Positions 11,713-32,015 of a DNA stretch of 64,000 nucleotides are shown in pieces. Both the position numbers and the translations under genes were made by a program. The stretch is taken from assembly GCA_030063045.1 (NCBI GenBank), contig JAQSEB010000064.1, positions 1-64,000 on the forward strand, in the 5' to 3' direction. The stretch is from Pratylenchus scribneri (Eukaryota; Nematoda; Chromadorea; Rhabditida; Pratylenchidae). The notes beneath the pieces were generated by a model, which made no database searches, was not told the origin of the DNA, and saw nothing but the letters and a program-made list of their open reading frames with translations. Each line of letters starts with the position of its first letter. Position 1 is the first letter of the stretch.

Positions 11713-12329
11713 TATTCAATTTATTATATTATAATTTATTTCTGAAAATTACTTGTGTCATTAACCCAAATTATCGATGAGAAATTGTAAATATTTTTGC
11801 CGGATATTTAATTGAAAAGTGAAACAATTGTTGGAAATAGATTAATTACTTTTTATTGACTGATCAATGATCAACAATCGAAAAAATATAATCTGGCTAC
11901 TGGCTTGTCTATCTAGAATCAATTGATTTCACATAAAACGCTATCGAATAAATTTGTCCAAAAATAGAAAATATTATCAGATTTTAAACTTGTATAAAAT
12001 AAATTCACAAATAAAATTTATGTCTTTATCTGAATCAAAATCAACTACAATATGGTTTTTAAATGGTGGATTGGATTTATTGATGGAAAAAATAACTGTG
12101 AATGAACCAAATTTAAATTTATTCATAGATTTTAAAGAGAGAAAATCAAGTAAAATAGATAACAAGAATTAATGGTTGATGATTGGATATTTACACTTAA
12201 AACAATAAAATTTAAGGTTGCAATGAGCCATTGATTGGTGGTTGGAGGGAAGGGAGGAGAAGAGAAAAGGGAAATTATTTTAAAATTGAGATTTATCTTT
12301 TTCCAAAATATTCTGCTTTTGCCATGTTT
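11713..12329. other. Intergenic between CPT1 stop and glycogen synthase start
   Basis: AT-rich with no supported gene. It includes the likely trans-splice acceptor of glycogen synthase (AG at 11742-11743) and CPT1 3' UTR sequence. Open frames on both strands near 11960-12170 lack recognisable content. Confidence 0.45.
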
Positions 12330-15282
12330 CTATTGGTCGAATAATTGTCGCATTTCTCGTAAAGATTGCTTCAAATCCTCTCGGAATTTCTTGGAACTCT
12401 GTAAATTTAAAATTATTTTTATATTAAATAAATTTAAATTCAACCGAATTTTCTGCACTCTTTTTGGACGAAATATGGAAGGAAATTTGATCTTCTCCAG
12501 CAATAATATATGAAACGCCGTAACCTCGGTCAGTAACTGGTCCAAAACCACCACCGGCACTGACAAGTTGCACTTTCTTAACCAATTTTGATTTATTGGC
12601 CAAAAATAACTATTTAACCTGTTTCATGGATAAATGCGGGAATTCGGCTTCGCATTGATTCAACGGAGTTTGTGAAGTACTCAGCAAATATGATGGTGGG
12701 AATATCTATAAAAATCACACAATTAATAATTTAATGGGATTTATTTTACCTTATCGAAAAATGGCGATGACTCTTCCAAATAGCGCATAATCACATATAA
12801 AGCGAATAAATGTCGATCAACTCCCTAATAATAATTAAATTTGAATATTTTGGCAATAATTTACCTTTCCACACATTGCATCACGATATAATTGTTGGTG
12901 GCGTTCGGCAGCCAATCTCAATAAACGGAGCCTTTCTTCCGACTAAAAATTTATAAATTATTAAATTTTGATTAATTTTTAATAATTTACGGTTTGCTTT
13001 TCATCCAACATTGCCCGAACAAAATCGCATGATTCAGTGGTGCAACTTCGAACAGTTTCAGTTCGTCCCTCACGGTAGAGACGAGTCATGGATGCCTCAT
13101 AAGTGAGCGAAAAGAAATTTTGATTCTTAAAACAATTTTTATTAAAAAATTAAATTAAAAAATAACCCGAAAATATGTAAGTTGAAGTGCCATTTGGATG
13201 AATGCATCCGGCGAAATTCGTAGATGTTTGATGAAGCCTTTTCCGTATTCAGTCCAGACCAAAAGGGACATTTCAACTTCGTCAATTAGCTTTTGGGCCA
13301 CCACCATCGATTGGTTTATGCCCTCATCAATTGCCGAATTAAATTCCCATTTTAGGCGCTCTGCCCGAACGGTGGCCGGAATAAGTCCATTGGATAAAGG
13401 TTTACAATTGCCCGAAGGGGTGTAGCCTTGGATGCACAAATCTTTGAGTACAACAAATTCCATGAAATGGGCTGTGACGGCCGCATCGCCTGAAATTATT
13501 TTGATGAAATAATGATTGAATATTTATTCTCACCCCATGAATGTTCCGTATTAATGCCAATTCGTCCATTTTTCGAAATAATCATATTGAATGATTTGTC
13601 GAACCACCGGTCATATCCTTTTCCATGCAACAAATTTTCGGCCCAACGGTCCAATTTTGATGGATCCTCCTAAATTAATCCAATATTAATTTGCTTATTT
13701 TAGTACTAACCGGATCATAGAACACTTCTTCCTCATCCAAAACAATAATAAATGCGGCCCTTTCAATTGCCCTTCTCGATGTTTGATTGACTCCCTTGCT
13801 GAAATGGTCGAGCCGAATTTTTGCCCAATGTTCTCGTTCGCCGGCAGTCAAAATTGCCAATTTTTGTTCATTTTCGATTGGCTCCAGTTGACTGTCCAGA
13901 ATTTCTTGGAAGGCTTTTTGTAGTTCAAATGGCTCCAAAAGGCGTTTTCCGGTGTGAATTGGCAATTTAAACCAGCATCCTTTGCAATAAACGGCAATAT
14001 GCTTTGAATCATCCCAAACACGAATTGTGTCGCAATCGACGCCGGGAATTCGGCAGGAATTGAACAGGCGATTGTATTGGAAGGTACAAAATGGAACTTT
14101 TGCGCGATGGTTTACGGCGAACTTTAATTAAAATAAATTATTTTAAAAATTAATTTAATAAAATTAACCGGTGAAATTTCTTGTCTTTCAATCATTCGAC
14201 GAAACACCAATGCGGCCCAAGTCACATTGGCAGCACGGGCCGCCTGATTTTGTGTTGGCTGATGGTTTAATGTGTCAAATCCATCTAAAATTAATGCAAA
14301 TTATTTAAATAAAAATGAAACAAACAATAATTTGAATTGATCATAATTGGTGTGCGTCCTTTCAAATAAATGTATTGTTCCCACCAATCGGTGACATAAT
14401 TCGTTGAGAGCATGCTTTTGAGCCAAAGATAACGCTGCAAACGAAGTCCAATTCCTTTTTGGAATTTCTCCGACAAATCCACCAATTCATTGTATTCCTT
14501 ATCATCATAGATTGGACGCATGGAACGAAGATGCTTTAAAATTTGATTAATTATTTATAATTTGAATAATACATACTCGTTGAACAGTGTCCTTCAAAGC
14601 AGGCAGCGGTAAATGTGGAAGAGCCCCTTGGAAGGAGTGGGTCATTGGTTTGCATTTTGCAACCAAATGAAGCATTCGGAACCAGATTTTGGTCTTGAAA
14701 GTAATATTTCCATCGTGAACTGATTCATACATCCATCCTTTATATGAGAGGAACCATTTCAAAGTGAGCCGAAATAGTTGGACCAGAGCAAACCTTTAAA
14801 TTAATATAATATTTCATTCTATGATAAAATTAACTCACCAAAAAATGGATCCAGCAATTATGGAAGACACAATGTTTGAGACTTTCCCAGAACCAAAAAG
14901 ATATTTGAAAAGTCCATTGAGCATATGAGTGAGCCGGATTCCCGTAAGATCAACATCATAAAATTCATAGCAAATTGAAACGACGCCCACTACTATGCCG
15001 AAGGATTGGATATTAGCGGGGAAGATGCCAGCAAAAAAGTTATTCTGAGTGAATATTCATCATATTAAGAAAATGATATTTGGATTATTTTACCTTAAAA
15101 CGAGCAAATCGACGTTTCAAACCACGACAAAATGAATGCCAAATATCTCGAAGAAGCCTTAAAAATATTGAATCAATTTATTATTTTTATACAGGCAAAA
15201 CTTACTCTTGGTCATATGTTACTGAAATTCCATCATGCGACACCGCAACATTGAGTGCCGCAATGTTTCGAGCCTCAGCCAT
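12330..15282 (-). CDS. cpt-1: Carnitine O-palmitoyltransferase 1 (CPT1)
   Basis: Fifteen exons, about 777 aa: 15282-15206, 15157-15094, 15044-14839, 14793-14577, 14533-14326, 14284-14169, 14121-13711, 13669-13534, 13489-13167, 13125-12991, 12942-12865, 12824-12750, 12705-12619, 12576-12445, 12398-12330. CPT1 sits in the mitochondrial outer membrane and makes acylcarnitine, the committed step of long-chain fatty-acid import. The N-terminus [20 protein letters not shown] matches the CPT1 start (MAEAHQAVAF...TPDGI), then two hydrophobic segments, so it is CPT1 rather than CPT2. Catalytic-domain signatures: [38 protein letters not shown] with the active-site His, [53 protein letters not shown]. 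Its neighbour on the same strand stores glucose as glycogen. Confidence in the family is very high; only small splice details could differ. Confidence 0.95.
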
Positions 15283-17036
15283 GCAGAATTTGAATACAGC
15301 AGATTTTTAAGGATTTATTTCACTTTCAGAGAATTATCTTATTTATTTATTGTTCTAAATTGAAAAAATGAACGTTTAATATAAAAATGTGAAAGTTTAA
15401 AACTAAGAGAAGGGGCAAAGAGCAATTTATGATAGAATGGGGGGTGTCGATAGGTAGGGAGGAAAGTCCACTGCTCGCCAAACTAATGTTTGCCCCCGAC
15501 GTCCGACCCGTAGATCCACAGCCACCACGTGTTTCCTTCCCATATGCCCAGCCAAAGCACTACTGCTGCTTTCTTTTTATTCATTCGGCTGGCCCTCCCT
15601 TTTTCCTTCTATCGTGGCTGCGGACTTTGGACCCAAACCCCTAAAACACCCAAGGAAGGCTAAGGAAAATGGAATGGAATGACGAAGGAGACAATGTGAT
15701 TTGAAGAAGTTAAATTCACTTACAGTTCAGTATTTAAAAAAATTATATAAATAAGACGGATGATGATTTGATTAAGATTATTTATTAATTCTATGAGTTT
15801 GGATTCTGTTCTGGAATTTGGAATAGCTAAATTTGGGATATTAACTAATCTTGGTAGACAGAGTATTAACGCGCGAAATGTAAATAACAGAGTCTTGACT
15901 TATTTGTGCTAATTAATAATTATTGATTGGATTATTTTGTGATCGAAGATTACCATGTATTGTGTTAATGAAATGAAATCAATATCAATCGATAATTTTT
16001 TATCATTCGCTTTGAAATTCATTTTTAGAGTACAGTACAGCTTAAATACTCTTTTCAAAGTTAAATAACAAACTTCAAAGCATCAAAACTATTTCTATTT
16101 CTATACGAAAATTAACAAATATAATTTATAAGTTGACCAAAAAAATTATAAAGAAGGGAAAAAATTTTTATAAAAACTACGAAAATGGGCAGTAAAATGA
16201 CCTGTTTTTATGTATTTAGATTCATAATTATTACTTTTTTGAATGAAGTAGTTTATGATTAATTTAGTTTATTTTTATGCCTTCAATAGCAATGGAACTA
16301 TTCTCGTCCTGCTGTCCTGTCTTTTACGCGGCGATTGGAGGTGCATTCGCGTAGAATGGGTAGGAGGGGTGGGCGTGATTGGAATTGGAGCATGGAAAAC
16401 AAAAAATTATTAAGGTCCAAAGTGCAAATCGTATTGTGATGATGAGTTTTGTTGTATTAATAAATGGAATGACGAATTATGGTGGCCATAAATTTTCTAT
16501 AAATACTTAAACATTATTATTGTTATTAATTTTTTTTACCTTCGTTAAGACTGTTTTATTACTATTTTAAAAATTGATTTGGTTGAAAAAAAAGAACAAA
16601 TTTTTGATTGAAAAATTGCGGCGGATGAGAATATTTTGATTAACTGCATATTTAATACAAAAATAGTCAATTCAATCATATTTTTAAAGGCAATTATTGT
16701 GAATTTAAAAATAAACAAGTATATGCGTAAATAATCATAATCAAAATAAGTCAAAAAGACCTTGTAGAAATTGATTCTCAAATAATTTATTTTTATAGTC
16801 AAATGGATTCCAAATGGGTCCAAAACAATGTGAAAAACAAAATTAGGGTCTCGGAACAAAAAATGGAAGGGATTGGAGGGGAGGAAAGGTAGAGCTTTTG
16901 ATATTTTGTGGAAGCAGAAATAAAACAATTTTATTTAATCGTTGATTTGTGGGACCCTTTAATATTCATTCAAATGTTTGGAAATGACGGCACACTTATT
17001 CATTTTATTCCAGCATCCATCAGACAAATGGATTGA
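15283..17036. other. Gene-poor spacer between CPT1 5' end and cdc-42 3' end
   Basis: About 1.75 kb of mainly AT-rich DNA with no supported gene. It should contain the CPT1 promoter and cdc-42 3' UTR. A more GC-rich island at about 15430-15650 stands out by composition but has no recognisable coding content. Confidence 0.5.
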
Positions 17037-18653
<1,617 letters not shown>

Positions 18654-20309
18654 ATGAATCAGGAAGGCATTGAAGTTATTGTTCTATTTGATAATTTTCA
18701 ACCGAATGTTAATAATAACAAATCAGTGGATGAATGTCTTGATTGGGTAATATGGCTTGAATATACCAACATTATTGTCGCATTTGCTAATGTATCAGAG
18801 GAATTCACCAATAAATTGCATAACAAATGGTCCAAAAAGATTAAAAGATTAAAGGTTTTTACATTTATTGCATATTATAGCTTAAAAATTATTTCAGATC
18901 ATTAATGTGCCAAATTGTCAGTCAGCTAATGATGTTTTACGGGATTTACAAAATAGTGATATTATCAAAAGTGATTTTCTGCTCATCCACAATGGTATCG
19001 CCTTGTCTTCTTCAAATTTGGCTACGGAAATTGAAAATTTTAAGTAAACAAATTTTTAAAAATTAAAATTTATTAAAAATTGCAGAATAAAAAGAAAGCA
19101 GAACAAAAATATGATGGCGACAATCTTTTTTGAAGAAACAAAATCAAACTTGAAAGGAAAAATGCTAACCGGTTATCAATCGACTACCAAAAAATTGTTG
19201 TATTACAATTTGAAAGGACAAAAAGGAAAAATGAATATTCCAAAGGTAAAATATTTAATTATTATTTTGAAAAAATTAATCATTTTTAGAGCACATTCCT
19301 CAATGAAACTACTTTCCGTAAAGACTTGAAGCCAATAGGACTTTGGCTTTGTGGGCACGAATTCAGCGGTCATTTTGCTGGCAGTGACACTCATGATTTT
19401 CACACACTGGAAGACATTTTACAAAATATTCTTAACAATGAGGAATTTTTGTGTCAAGAAATTTATGTGGAAATTGTAAGAATAAAATTAATATATAATT
19501 AATTGACTTTTTATTTCCATAAAAAAAGCTTCCAGCCAATTCGACGATTAAAAATGTATCAGAAAATGAAGAAGAGGCGGCTGAAAGTAGCGAAGAAGAA
19601 GAAGTTGATGAAGAAAGCAGTGATGGCAAAATTGATGATGGCGACGAATATGAAGAAGAAATTGATGTCATTTACCAGGGAAATAATGCAGCATTCCTTT
19701 CACAAGTTTTGGAATTAATGCAAGATTTTGTGGAAATCAACAAAGAGAAGGATATTAAAAAAAGGAAATCGGCGAATGAAGAACAATTTGAACAATTAAA
19801 ACTTGAAATCAACGGTTTAAAATTTGCAAACAACATTTCGGTTGAGGAAATGCCTCGACTCTTATTCCTTGCCTTCCTTCGCATTCCCAAAACGGATAAA
19901 TGGTTGTCCACATTCAAGGAGGTAAATAATTTGTCACATTGATATTATATATTAAATTTATTTAAGCTCTTCAATGAATGGTCAAATTTTTGGCTTGTTT
20001 ATTTCAAGAAGAAGAATGCAAAAGTTGGAATTTTGCATGCAATTGAGGTTAAATTAACTTAAATTATTTAAAATTAATCAAAATTTTTAGGAATTTGCTC
20101 TCGAAAATGAACAAATTCATCGAATTATTCCAAATTTGCTCCATTGGCTTAATCAGGAGAAAGAATTCATTGATGATGAACAAATTGTTGAATGGTATTC
20201 TTCTTTGCAGAAAGATTCCCCGCTTTGTGCCATACCAAAACTAGCCAAATTTATTCAATGGTTAAAAGAAGCAGAAGAAGAGGAAGACGATGAAAATGAG
20301 GAAGATTAA
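18654..20309 (+). CDS. eif2b5: eIF2B epsilon-like, lacking the beta-helix domain
   Basis: Seven exons: 18654-18854, 18898-19043, 19086-19245, 19290-19475, 19529-19921, 19967-20047, 20091-20309; about 461 aa against roughly 720 in human EIF2B5. eIF2B is the nucleotide-exchange factor of eIF2, and its epsilon subunit carries the catalytic C-terminal W2/HEAT domain. Residues 1-255 resemble a worn nucleotidyltransferase-like domain (DVLRDLQNSDIIKSDFLLIHNG; EDILQNILNNEEFLCQEIYV). This runs straight into an acidic linker and then the W2 domain (LKLEINGLKFANNISVEEM, EDFFLEHE-like EFALENEQ, FIQWLKEAEEEEDDE). The left-handed beta-helix of hexapeptide repeats normally in between is missing. The N-terminus also lacks a clear sugar-nucleotide pyrophosphorylase signature. 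It could be a diverged paralog rather than the only epsilon subunit. Likely first gene of an operon with the 20466 gene. Confidence 0.85.
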
Positions 20310-20465
20310 ATAAATTGATGGAATAATTTTGTTTTGTTTTATTCAAATAAATTTTTTAATTTTTTCAACAAAGGATTTTGTGAAATGTAAACATTCATTT
20401 CATTATATTGATTATTTTTAATTGAAATAAAAATATTTTAATAATCAAAAAATCATTTAGAAAGA
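20310..20465 (+). promoter_or_regulatory. Probable operon spacer eIF2B epsilon / SOSS-C
   Basis: AATAAA at 20346-20351, then the acceptor-like AATCATTTAG (AG at 20459-20460) about 108 bases on and five bases before the next ATG. This is the spacing expected for downstream-gene trans-splicing. Confidence 0.45.
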
Positions 20466-21022
20466 ATGAATTCCCAACAACCACCACAGCAATCATTTTC
20501 AACGCCGACGGTGGGTGGTGTCCAAGTTAAACAAGGTAAGTGGTGCTGATTAATTGGTGATTGGCCAGATGTTGGTTGGTTAAATAAATTCATTTGATTT
20601 GCAAAAATTTAAGGAGAAAATAATCGAAAAATTCTGGAAGATTTGCAACGGAAGAAACGCCAAATGATAGTCAAGAATCAAAGGCAAGAGAAGGATGAAA
20701 ACAAAAAACCAATCAAACGATCAAAATCCAAACATAATTCCAGTCTCGCCGCAAATCGCACGAATGCATTGTCGAGCGGTGGGCCAGAAGGAAAAGATGC
20801 GACCAACTCCTCATCTGGGGCAGGGGCCACAACCACCACACTTTCCACTGGCCAAACATTGACCCCAAAAGTCGGTCCAATCCAATTAATCATTTTTTAT
20901 TGTTTTATTGAAATATTTTTCAGAATTATGAGGCATCCTCGTCCATCATGTTCATTCCAATCACATCCCAGCATGGAAACAATATTATTCCGGTGTTCCC
21001 GCGAATTGGGCCAGAACCATGA
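20466..21022 (+). CDS. inip: SOSS complex subunit C (INIP) homolog
   Basis: Three exons: 20466-20535, 20614-20870, 20924-21022; about 141 aa. INIP is the small subunit of the SOSS ssDNA-binding complex that acts in double-strand-break repair and, with Integrator subunits, in transcription. Two conserved ends are visible: an N-terminal helix ENNRKILEDLQRKKRQMIVKNQ (compare family RVAILAELDKEKRKLLMQNQ) and a C-terminal block SSIMFIPITSQHGNNIIPVFPRIGPE (family YFITQDSAFGNLILPVLPRLDPE). The middle is a low-complexity Ser/Thr/Gly linker, longer than in vertebrates. The second donor is the weak GTCGGT. The identification rests on the two end motifs and is from memory of the family. Confidence 0.78.
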
Positions 21023-21164
21023 AAAGGAGAAGAATGAAGAAAGGAGTGGAAAATAAACAAAAACATTACAAAATTGACCATTTATTTTTATATTCTTTAC
21101 TGAATCAATAAATTCATTAAAAATTCTTTATTTATATATCATTCAATGCATAAATTTATTTTTA

Positions 21165-27245
<6,081 letters not shown>

Positions 27246-28702
27246 CAAAAATAATGAATAATTATGATCTATAAAAGTGAAATGAACCCTAAAGTATATT
27301 GTTAGAACATTGTTTATTGAGAAAACTAATGATTAGGCGCAAATTGGATCAATTGGGAAAGTGAAATTGTCTCCCCTAAATTGGCCAATGGAAGGGAAGA
27401 AGGGAGGAGGGGGTAAACGTTTTGTCTTTCGATTTGCGCATTCCATCGACTCCTTTTCATTTTATGGGGACGAACCCCTTCGATGATGTTGATTCAATTC
27501 GTGTTAATGAATTTGGCTGACAATTCGATTTTTCCCCGATCACATTCACTTTCTAAATTGTACAAATAAAATGAACAATTTGATTAAAAATTGACGAATC
27601 AATTTCAAAATGCTTCCGAATGGCATTGAGGGGAATGGGTACATGGAAAATGCGAGAATTAATCAATTTGGAAGGCAAAAAGGGAAGAAATGGAGACGGG
27701 TTCAGGTTTGAAACGGTGAATGCGGTAAATTAAATAGTTAAATGGATGGACCAATCTTCTCCAACCAAAACATTCGAAATTCATGTGAATTTGCAGAGAT
27801 ATCCTCATAATTTTCTTTGAATTTACCCCTTTTTTGGAATTTTAGATGCCCATTTTTTGCATTCTTTTTTGCTCATGAAAATTTGGTCATTCAATGAACC
27901 CAAATGATTCATTCGCCAATAATTTTGGAGGAAATTATAAATTGTTAAGAAATATTGGAGAATTGATTTGGTCATGGACGGAAGGATGAGGAGGTGTGGA
28001 AGGAAGGGGTGTGGCAAACCGAACATTGAACTGGCCAAGGTTTATCGGTTGTGCAAAGATTGGCTGGAATGGAAGCATCGAAAAAATTTGAGGGGGTTGG
28101 AACAAATCAGCAGTGAAGGGGAAATGGAAAGAATTGTTAAGGGAAATGACCATCAAGTCGAATGTTTGATCAACAAAAAATAACAAACAATTGAGGAATC
28201 CCATCAATGTGTGTTGGGAATACAAAAATGAGGGGAATGTTCACCACAATTCTATTAAAACCAATGAATGCTTAATCATCCATTCCATTCTCCAATCCAT
28301 CTTCCAAATCCCTCCATTCCCCTTGATTCTTGCGCTCGCCCGCATTTTTCTCATTCCATAGTCCGAAATCTGAACATTCCAATCAAATTATCATTAGAAC
28401 AGATTTATTTTATTATTAATTTGAATTCATCCATATATTCCATTCAATACAGATTCTGATTTAATTTATAATAAAATGCCATTTGATGAGGAATTTGCGG
28501 ATATTTGATTTGTACAATTATTAAAAAGAGGAGAATTAAAATTATGAAAAATGCAGGCGGAATATATAGGAAAGGGGAATTTATTTTTACTGGGAATTCT
28601 CGGCCATTATATGAGGTTGAACAAAAGGCTTGGGAAGAATCATAAAATAAAATGTGACCAAAATATTCACTGGGTCATTTGCGAGAATGAAATGATGGTG
28701 CC
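27246..28702. other. Intergenic between KLF 5' end and CYRI 3' end
   Basis: No supported gene. Sequence is AT-rich with GGAATGG/ATTGG-type low complexity. An open frame on the plus strand at 27968-28183 (71 aa, Lys/Arg-rich) has no recognisable family. It presumably contains the KLF promoter. Confidence 0.45.
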
Positions 28703-30006
28703 CTAATTGAAAAGTGTTTTGGTGGATTTTGGTGTTTCCGGATCATTCAAATGCTTTGTTGTATATCTCAATGCATTCATCAATTGGTCATTCTGAATGA
28801 ATTAATTAAAACATAATTTATGGCCCATTCCCCACTTGTTGTTCGCTTCCATTTTGTTTGATCACTTCCACCACACCGCGAATTTCAATGGGCGATTGCC
28901 GACAAAATGCGCCGTTGGCATCAATATGGTCAAAAAGGATTAGGGCACCGACCATAACACGCAAAACCAAATCCCGATCCTCACTGCTCAAACGCTCATA
29001 GAATTCCTTGTTCTCCAAATTATGCCGAAAAATCTGCAAAATAAAAATATTCAAAATCTGCAGAAAAATGAGTGGAGGACTTGGACAACGGCGGCCAATG
29101 TTTCGGTGGTATTGGAGACGGGCAAATCGGGATGGGTGCGCACAAAATTGGTGGTGGAATTGGCCAAGGCATTCAGCATTGGGGTGGGGGAGGCGAGGAA
29201 CATTGAAATGATATTGGCCAATTCCAGGGAACAATCTTGATCCGCCTCCCTGGCCAAATGTTCATCACGGGAAATGACACGCCTGTAGGGGGAATTATTG
29301 CATTTCAGGGAAACGAAAAATGGACTTGAAAAAGCTGAAATCATTTTGGAGGGCCGGTGTGTTCATTTTGAGGGCATCAAAGCGGAAAACAAAATCAATT
29401 AGATGGGCGAATTGTTTGCAAAGTGCTTGGGCCGAATCAATTTGTTCGGCTGGCGGCAATGGGCCAGAACAAAGTTCCCAAAGAAGATTGGGCACAACCT
29501 TTAGGGAATATTGGCCAATATTAAGAGAGGGAGGGCTAACTTGTTCAATCCTTTGGGCCAATTCGAAATATGCCCGAATGCGGCGAACAAATTGGCAAAT
29601 GACCGAAAATGCATTTCGCTGAACTTCCTGATCCTCATGTTGTTGAAGGGCTTTAGAACGCTAAATTGGGAATGATTTCTTATAATTTAATTTATTGGTT
29701 ACTTCTGTAATTGCTCCGGGACCATAAGTGGCCAAACAAGCAACCCCAAATGAGCATTCAGCCAAAAGGGATTCCAATTCCAGGAACAATGGCCGTTCCT
29801 TTAGCAAATTGGATTGGATTCGATTTGGTGAGGGAAAGGGGAACCTGATCGGTGGGCCGGCAGTGTTCGAAATCGAGGAAGACGGCGGCTGCATCATCGC
29901 ATAAATTATTGGCATTTTGGCCGGCACAATTTGGCCCTGGAGTGCCATGCCCAAGAACATATCGGACAACATCCCCACATCGAGTACTTCCTCCACGTCG
30001 CGTCAT
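28703..30006 (-). CDS. cyri: CYRI/FAM49-family Rac1-binding WAVE antagonist
   Basis: Seven exons: 30006-29845, 29798-29703, 29660-29541, 29498-29326, 29282-29081, 29033-28836, 28792-28703; about 346 aa, near the family's ~324. CYRI proteins bind active Rac1 through a CYFIP-like domain and restrain the WAVE/Arp2/3 complex. Matching blocks: VFLDFEHCRPTDQ (family FFLDFENAQPTES), QALCKQFAHLIDFVFRFDALKMNTPALQNDFS, PTPMLNALANSTTNFV, LRVMVGALILFDHI then GAFCR, and the last exon LMNALRYTTKHLNDPET. The final exon was found by spelling out the conserved tail beyond a GTGGGG donor. The N-terminus is the weak part: the open start gives ~40 residues before the conserved block, and no Met-Gly myristoylation site, which vertebrate CYRI has, is seen in frame. 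Confidence 0.86.
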
Positions 30007-31582
30007 TTTTTCAGTCTAACTATTTTAAATGAATTATTTATTACTGGTTTTTGGCCAATAAATAGTGGGAATTGGTATATATTCATTTTAATTATTCCAA
30101 ATAATCGCATGAAATCATTGCCTTTCGTCGAAAATGCTCAATGAATTAATTTTTCCCATTTTTTTCCTGTCTATTTTTATGATCATTTCAATTTTGATGC
30201 TTTTAACAAATTTGCAATTCAAATCCAATGTGGAAAGAACAAATCTAATTCAACCATTTTGATTTTCTTTCGAATTTATATAAAAATTTTTGAGCCATAA
30301 TAGCAAACGGTCAATTTTCCCATTTCTCAAAGGTTAATTTTGGATTTGAGTGAATAAAAATGCAAATTATTTCCGATCTTGATGGGCCATTCTTCCAAAA
30401 ATTTTCTCACAAACCTCAAAAATGAATTTGCGGCAATTGAGGAAATGTTGTTTGAAATGGATGCTTCGAAATTAAAATTGATCTTTTCCTTTCCTAAAAA
30501 TTTAGCGAATTTCAATTCAGGAAGTCGAAGGAATGCGCGAGACGAAAGTGAAATGAATCATCAGCCACATTTGTCGCGCACTAATATTATTCGGAATTTC
30601 ATTATTCCATCCAATCAAAGAATGGCTAATCCATTTTTTTTTAAATTTTTTAAATTTTTAGTCCATAAATATTAAAGAAGGATGGATGGGGGGGGGGCAT
30701 TGTTGACCATTTAAGGAATGGAAGGGGGTTGGGGCGGTTGAGGGACAGCGGCCCAGACGAAGACAGTAGTCGACAAATCGACCCAAAGTCAAGTGGCCTT
30801 TTTGTTGCCTACAGCCATATTCATAAACAAGCAAAGCAAAATATTAAAAGGAAGAAGAAAAGAGGGAGAAAATGTCAAAGGAAATGTGAAGAAGGCACAA
30901 TGAAAAGTCTCATGAGGGAAAATAACCAATTCTCATCCAAATAATGGAGTTTTTGGACATTTTTGTTGCCATTTTAGAATGGATTTCTTTTTGGAGGCAG
31001 CTTTCAATTCCATCAGAGGCAGTCGGCAAAAACATGGAACATAATGAGATTTGAGGGGAAAGGAACCAATGTGGTCTTCTTCTATTCCTTCCATTCTATG
31101 CTTGGATGGACAGCCGAGATAAATTAGAAGGGAATTGGAACGGGAAAAGAATATAAGAAGCACAATATAGGACCAATTAAACTGGAATGGATGGATCAAA
31201 ACAAAGGCACAAATTGAGATGGAATTATTGGAGAAATTGAGGGGAGGAAAAGCCCTTTTTGTTCGTTGGTTTGGCTTAAAACTATTCCAATTCCATCTAT
31301 TTTAAAAGACACTTTAAGCTGTGCAGAAAAGTGCGCAATTGGGAAAATGAGAAAATCCGTCCATTTTGTGTGAAGTGTGGGCTGGTGGAAGTAGGAGAGG
31401 ATTTGGGTGAAGGAGGGATTTTGGAGGGGGAGAAGAAAATGAATATTTGCCCAATTATTTTTGTCCGATTTTCAAATTGTTTTGAATGGATTGAAAATGA
31501 GGGAAGAGGATTAAATTGTTTTTTTTTTTTTTTTGAAAAATTTATTAAAATATTGGGAAGGACAAATTCCCCAATTTATTGG
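30007..31582. other. Intergenic upstream of CYRI
   Basis: About 1.6 kb with no supported gene. It contains a G tract at about 30687-30697 and a T tract at about 31520-31535. A 98-codon open frame at 30379-30675 (+) has no recognisable content and no coding support. Confidence 0.45.
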
Positions 31583-32015
31583 TTCTGATTTTCTTTCCGG
31601 AAAATGTTTTGTTGTTCTGATTTTTCTTTCCGGAAAATGTTTTGTTGTTCTGATTTCCCTTTCCGGAAAATGTTTTGTTGTTCTGATTTTTCTTTCCGGA
31701 AAATGTTTTGTTGTTCTGATTTTTCTTTCCGGAAAATGTTTTGTTGTTCTGATTTCCCTTTCCGGAAAATGTTTTGTTGTTCTGATTTTTCTTTCCGGAA
31801 AATGTTTTGTTGTTCTGATTTTTCTTTCCGGAAAATGTTTTGTTGTTCTGATTTTTCTTTCCGGAAAATGTTTTGTTGTTCTGATTTCCCTTTCCGGAAA
31901 ATGTTTTGTTTTTGTTCTGATTTTTCTTTCCGGAAAATGTTTTGTTGTTCTGATTTTCTTTCCGGAAAATGTTTTTAATTTGTTCTGAATTTCTTTCCGG
32001 AAAATGTTTTTAATT
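31583..32015. repeat. Minisatellite array C (TTTCCGGAAA-containing unit)
   Basis: About 13 copies of a 33-36 bp unit: TTTCCGGAAAATGTTTTGTT, then GTTCTGATTTTTC. It equals the 26 bp unit of arrays A and B plus a TTTCCGGAAA palindrome. Because most units are 33 bp (a multiple of three), open reading frames run through it on both strands; they are by-products of the repeat. Confidence 0.92.

Noticed and set aside
30379..30675. 98-codon plus-strand frame upstream of CYRI
   Set aside because: No recognisable motif; ends in a poly-Phe/Lys stretch from AT-rich DNA; could be a small gene but cannot be supported.
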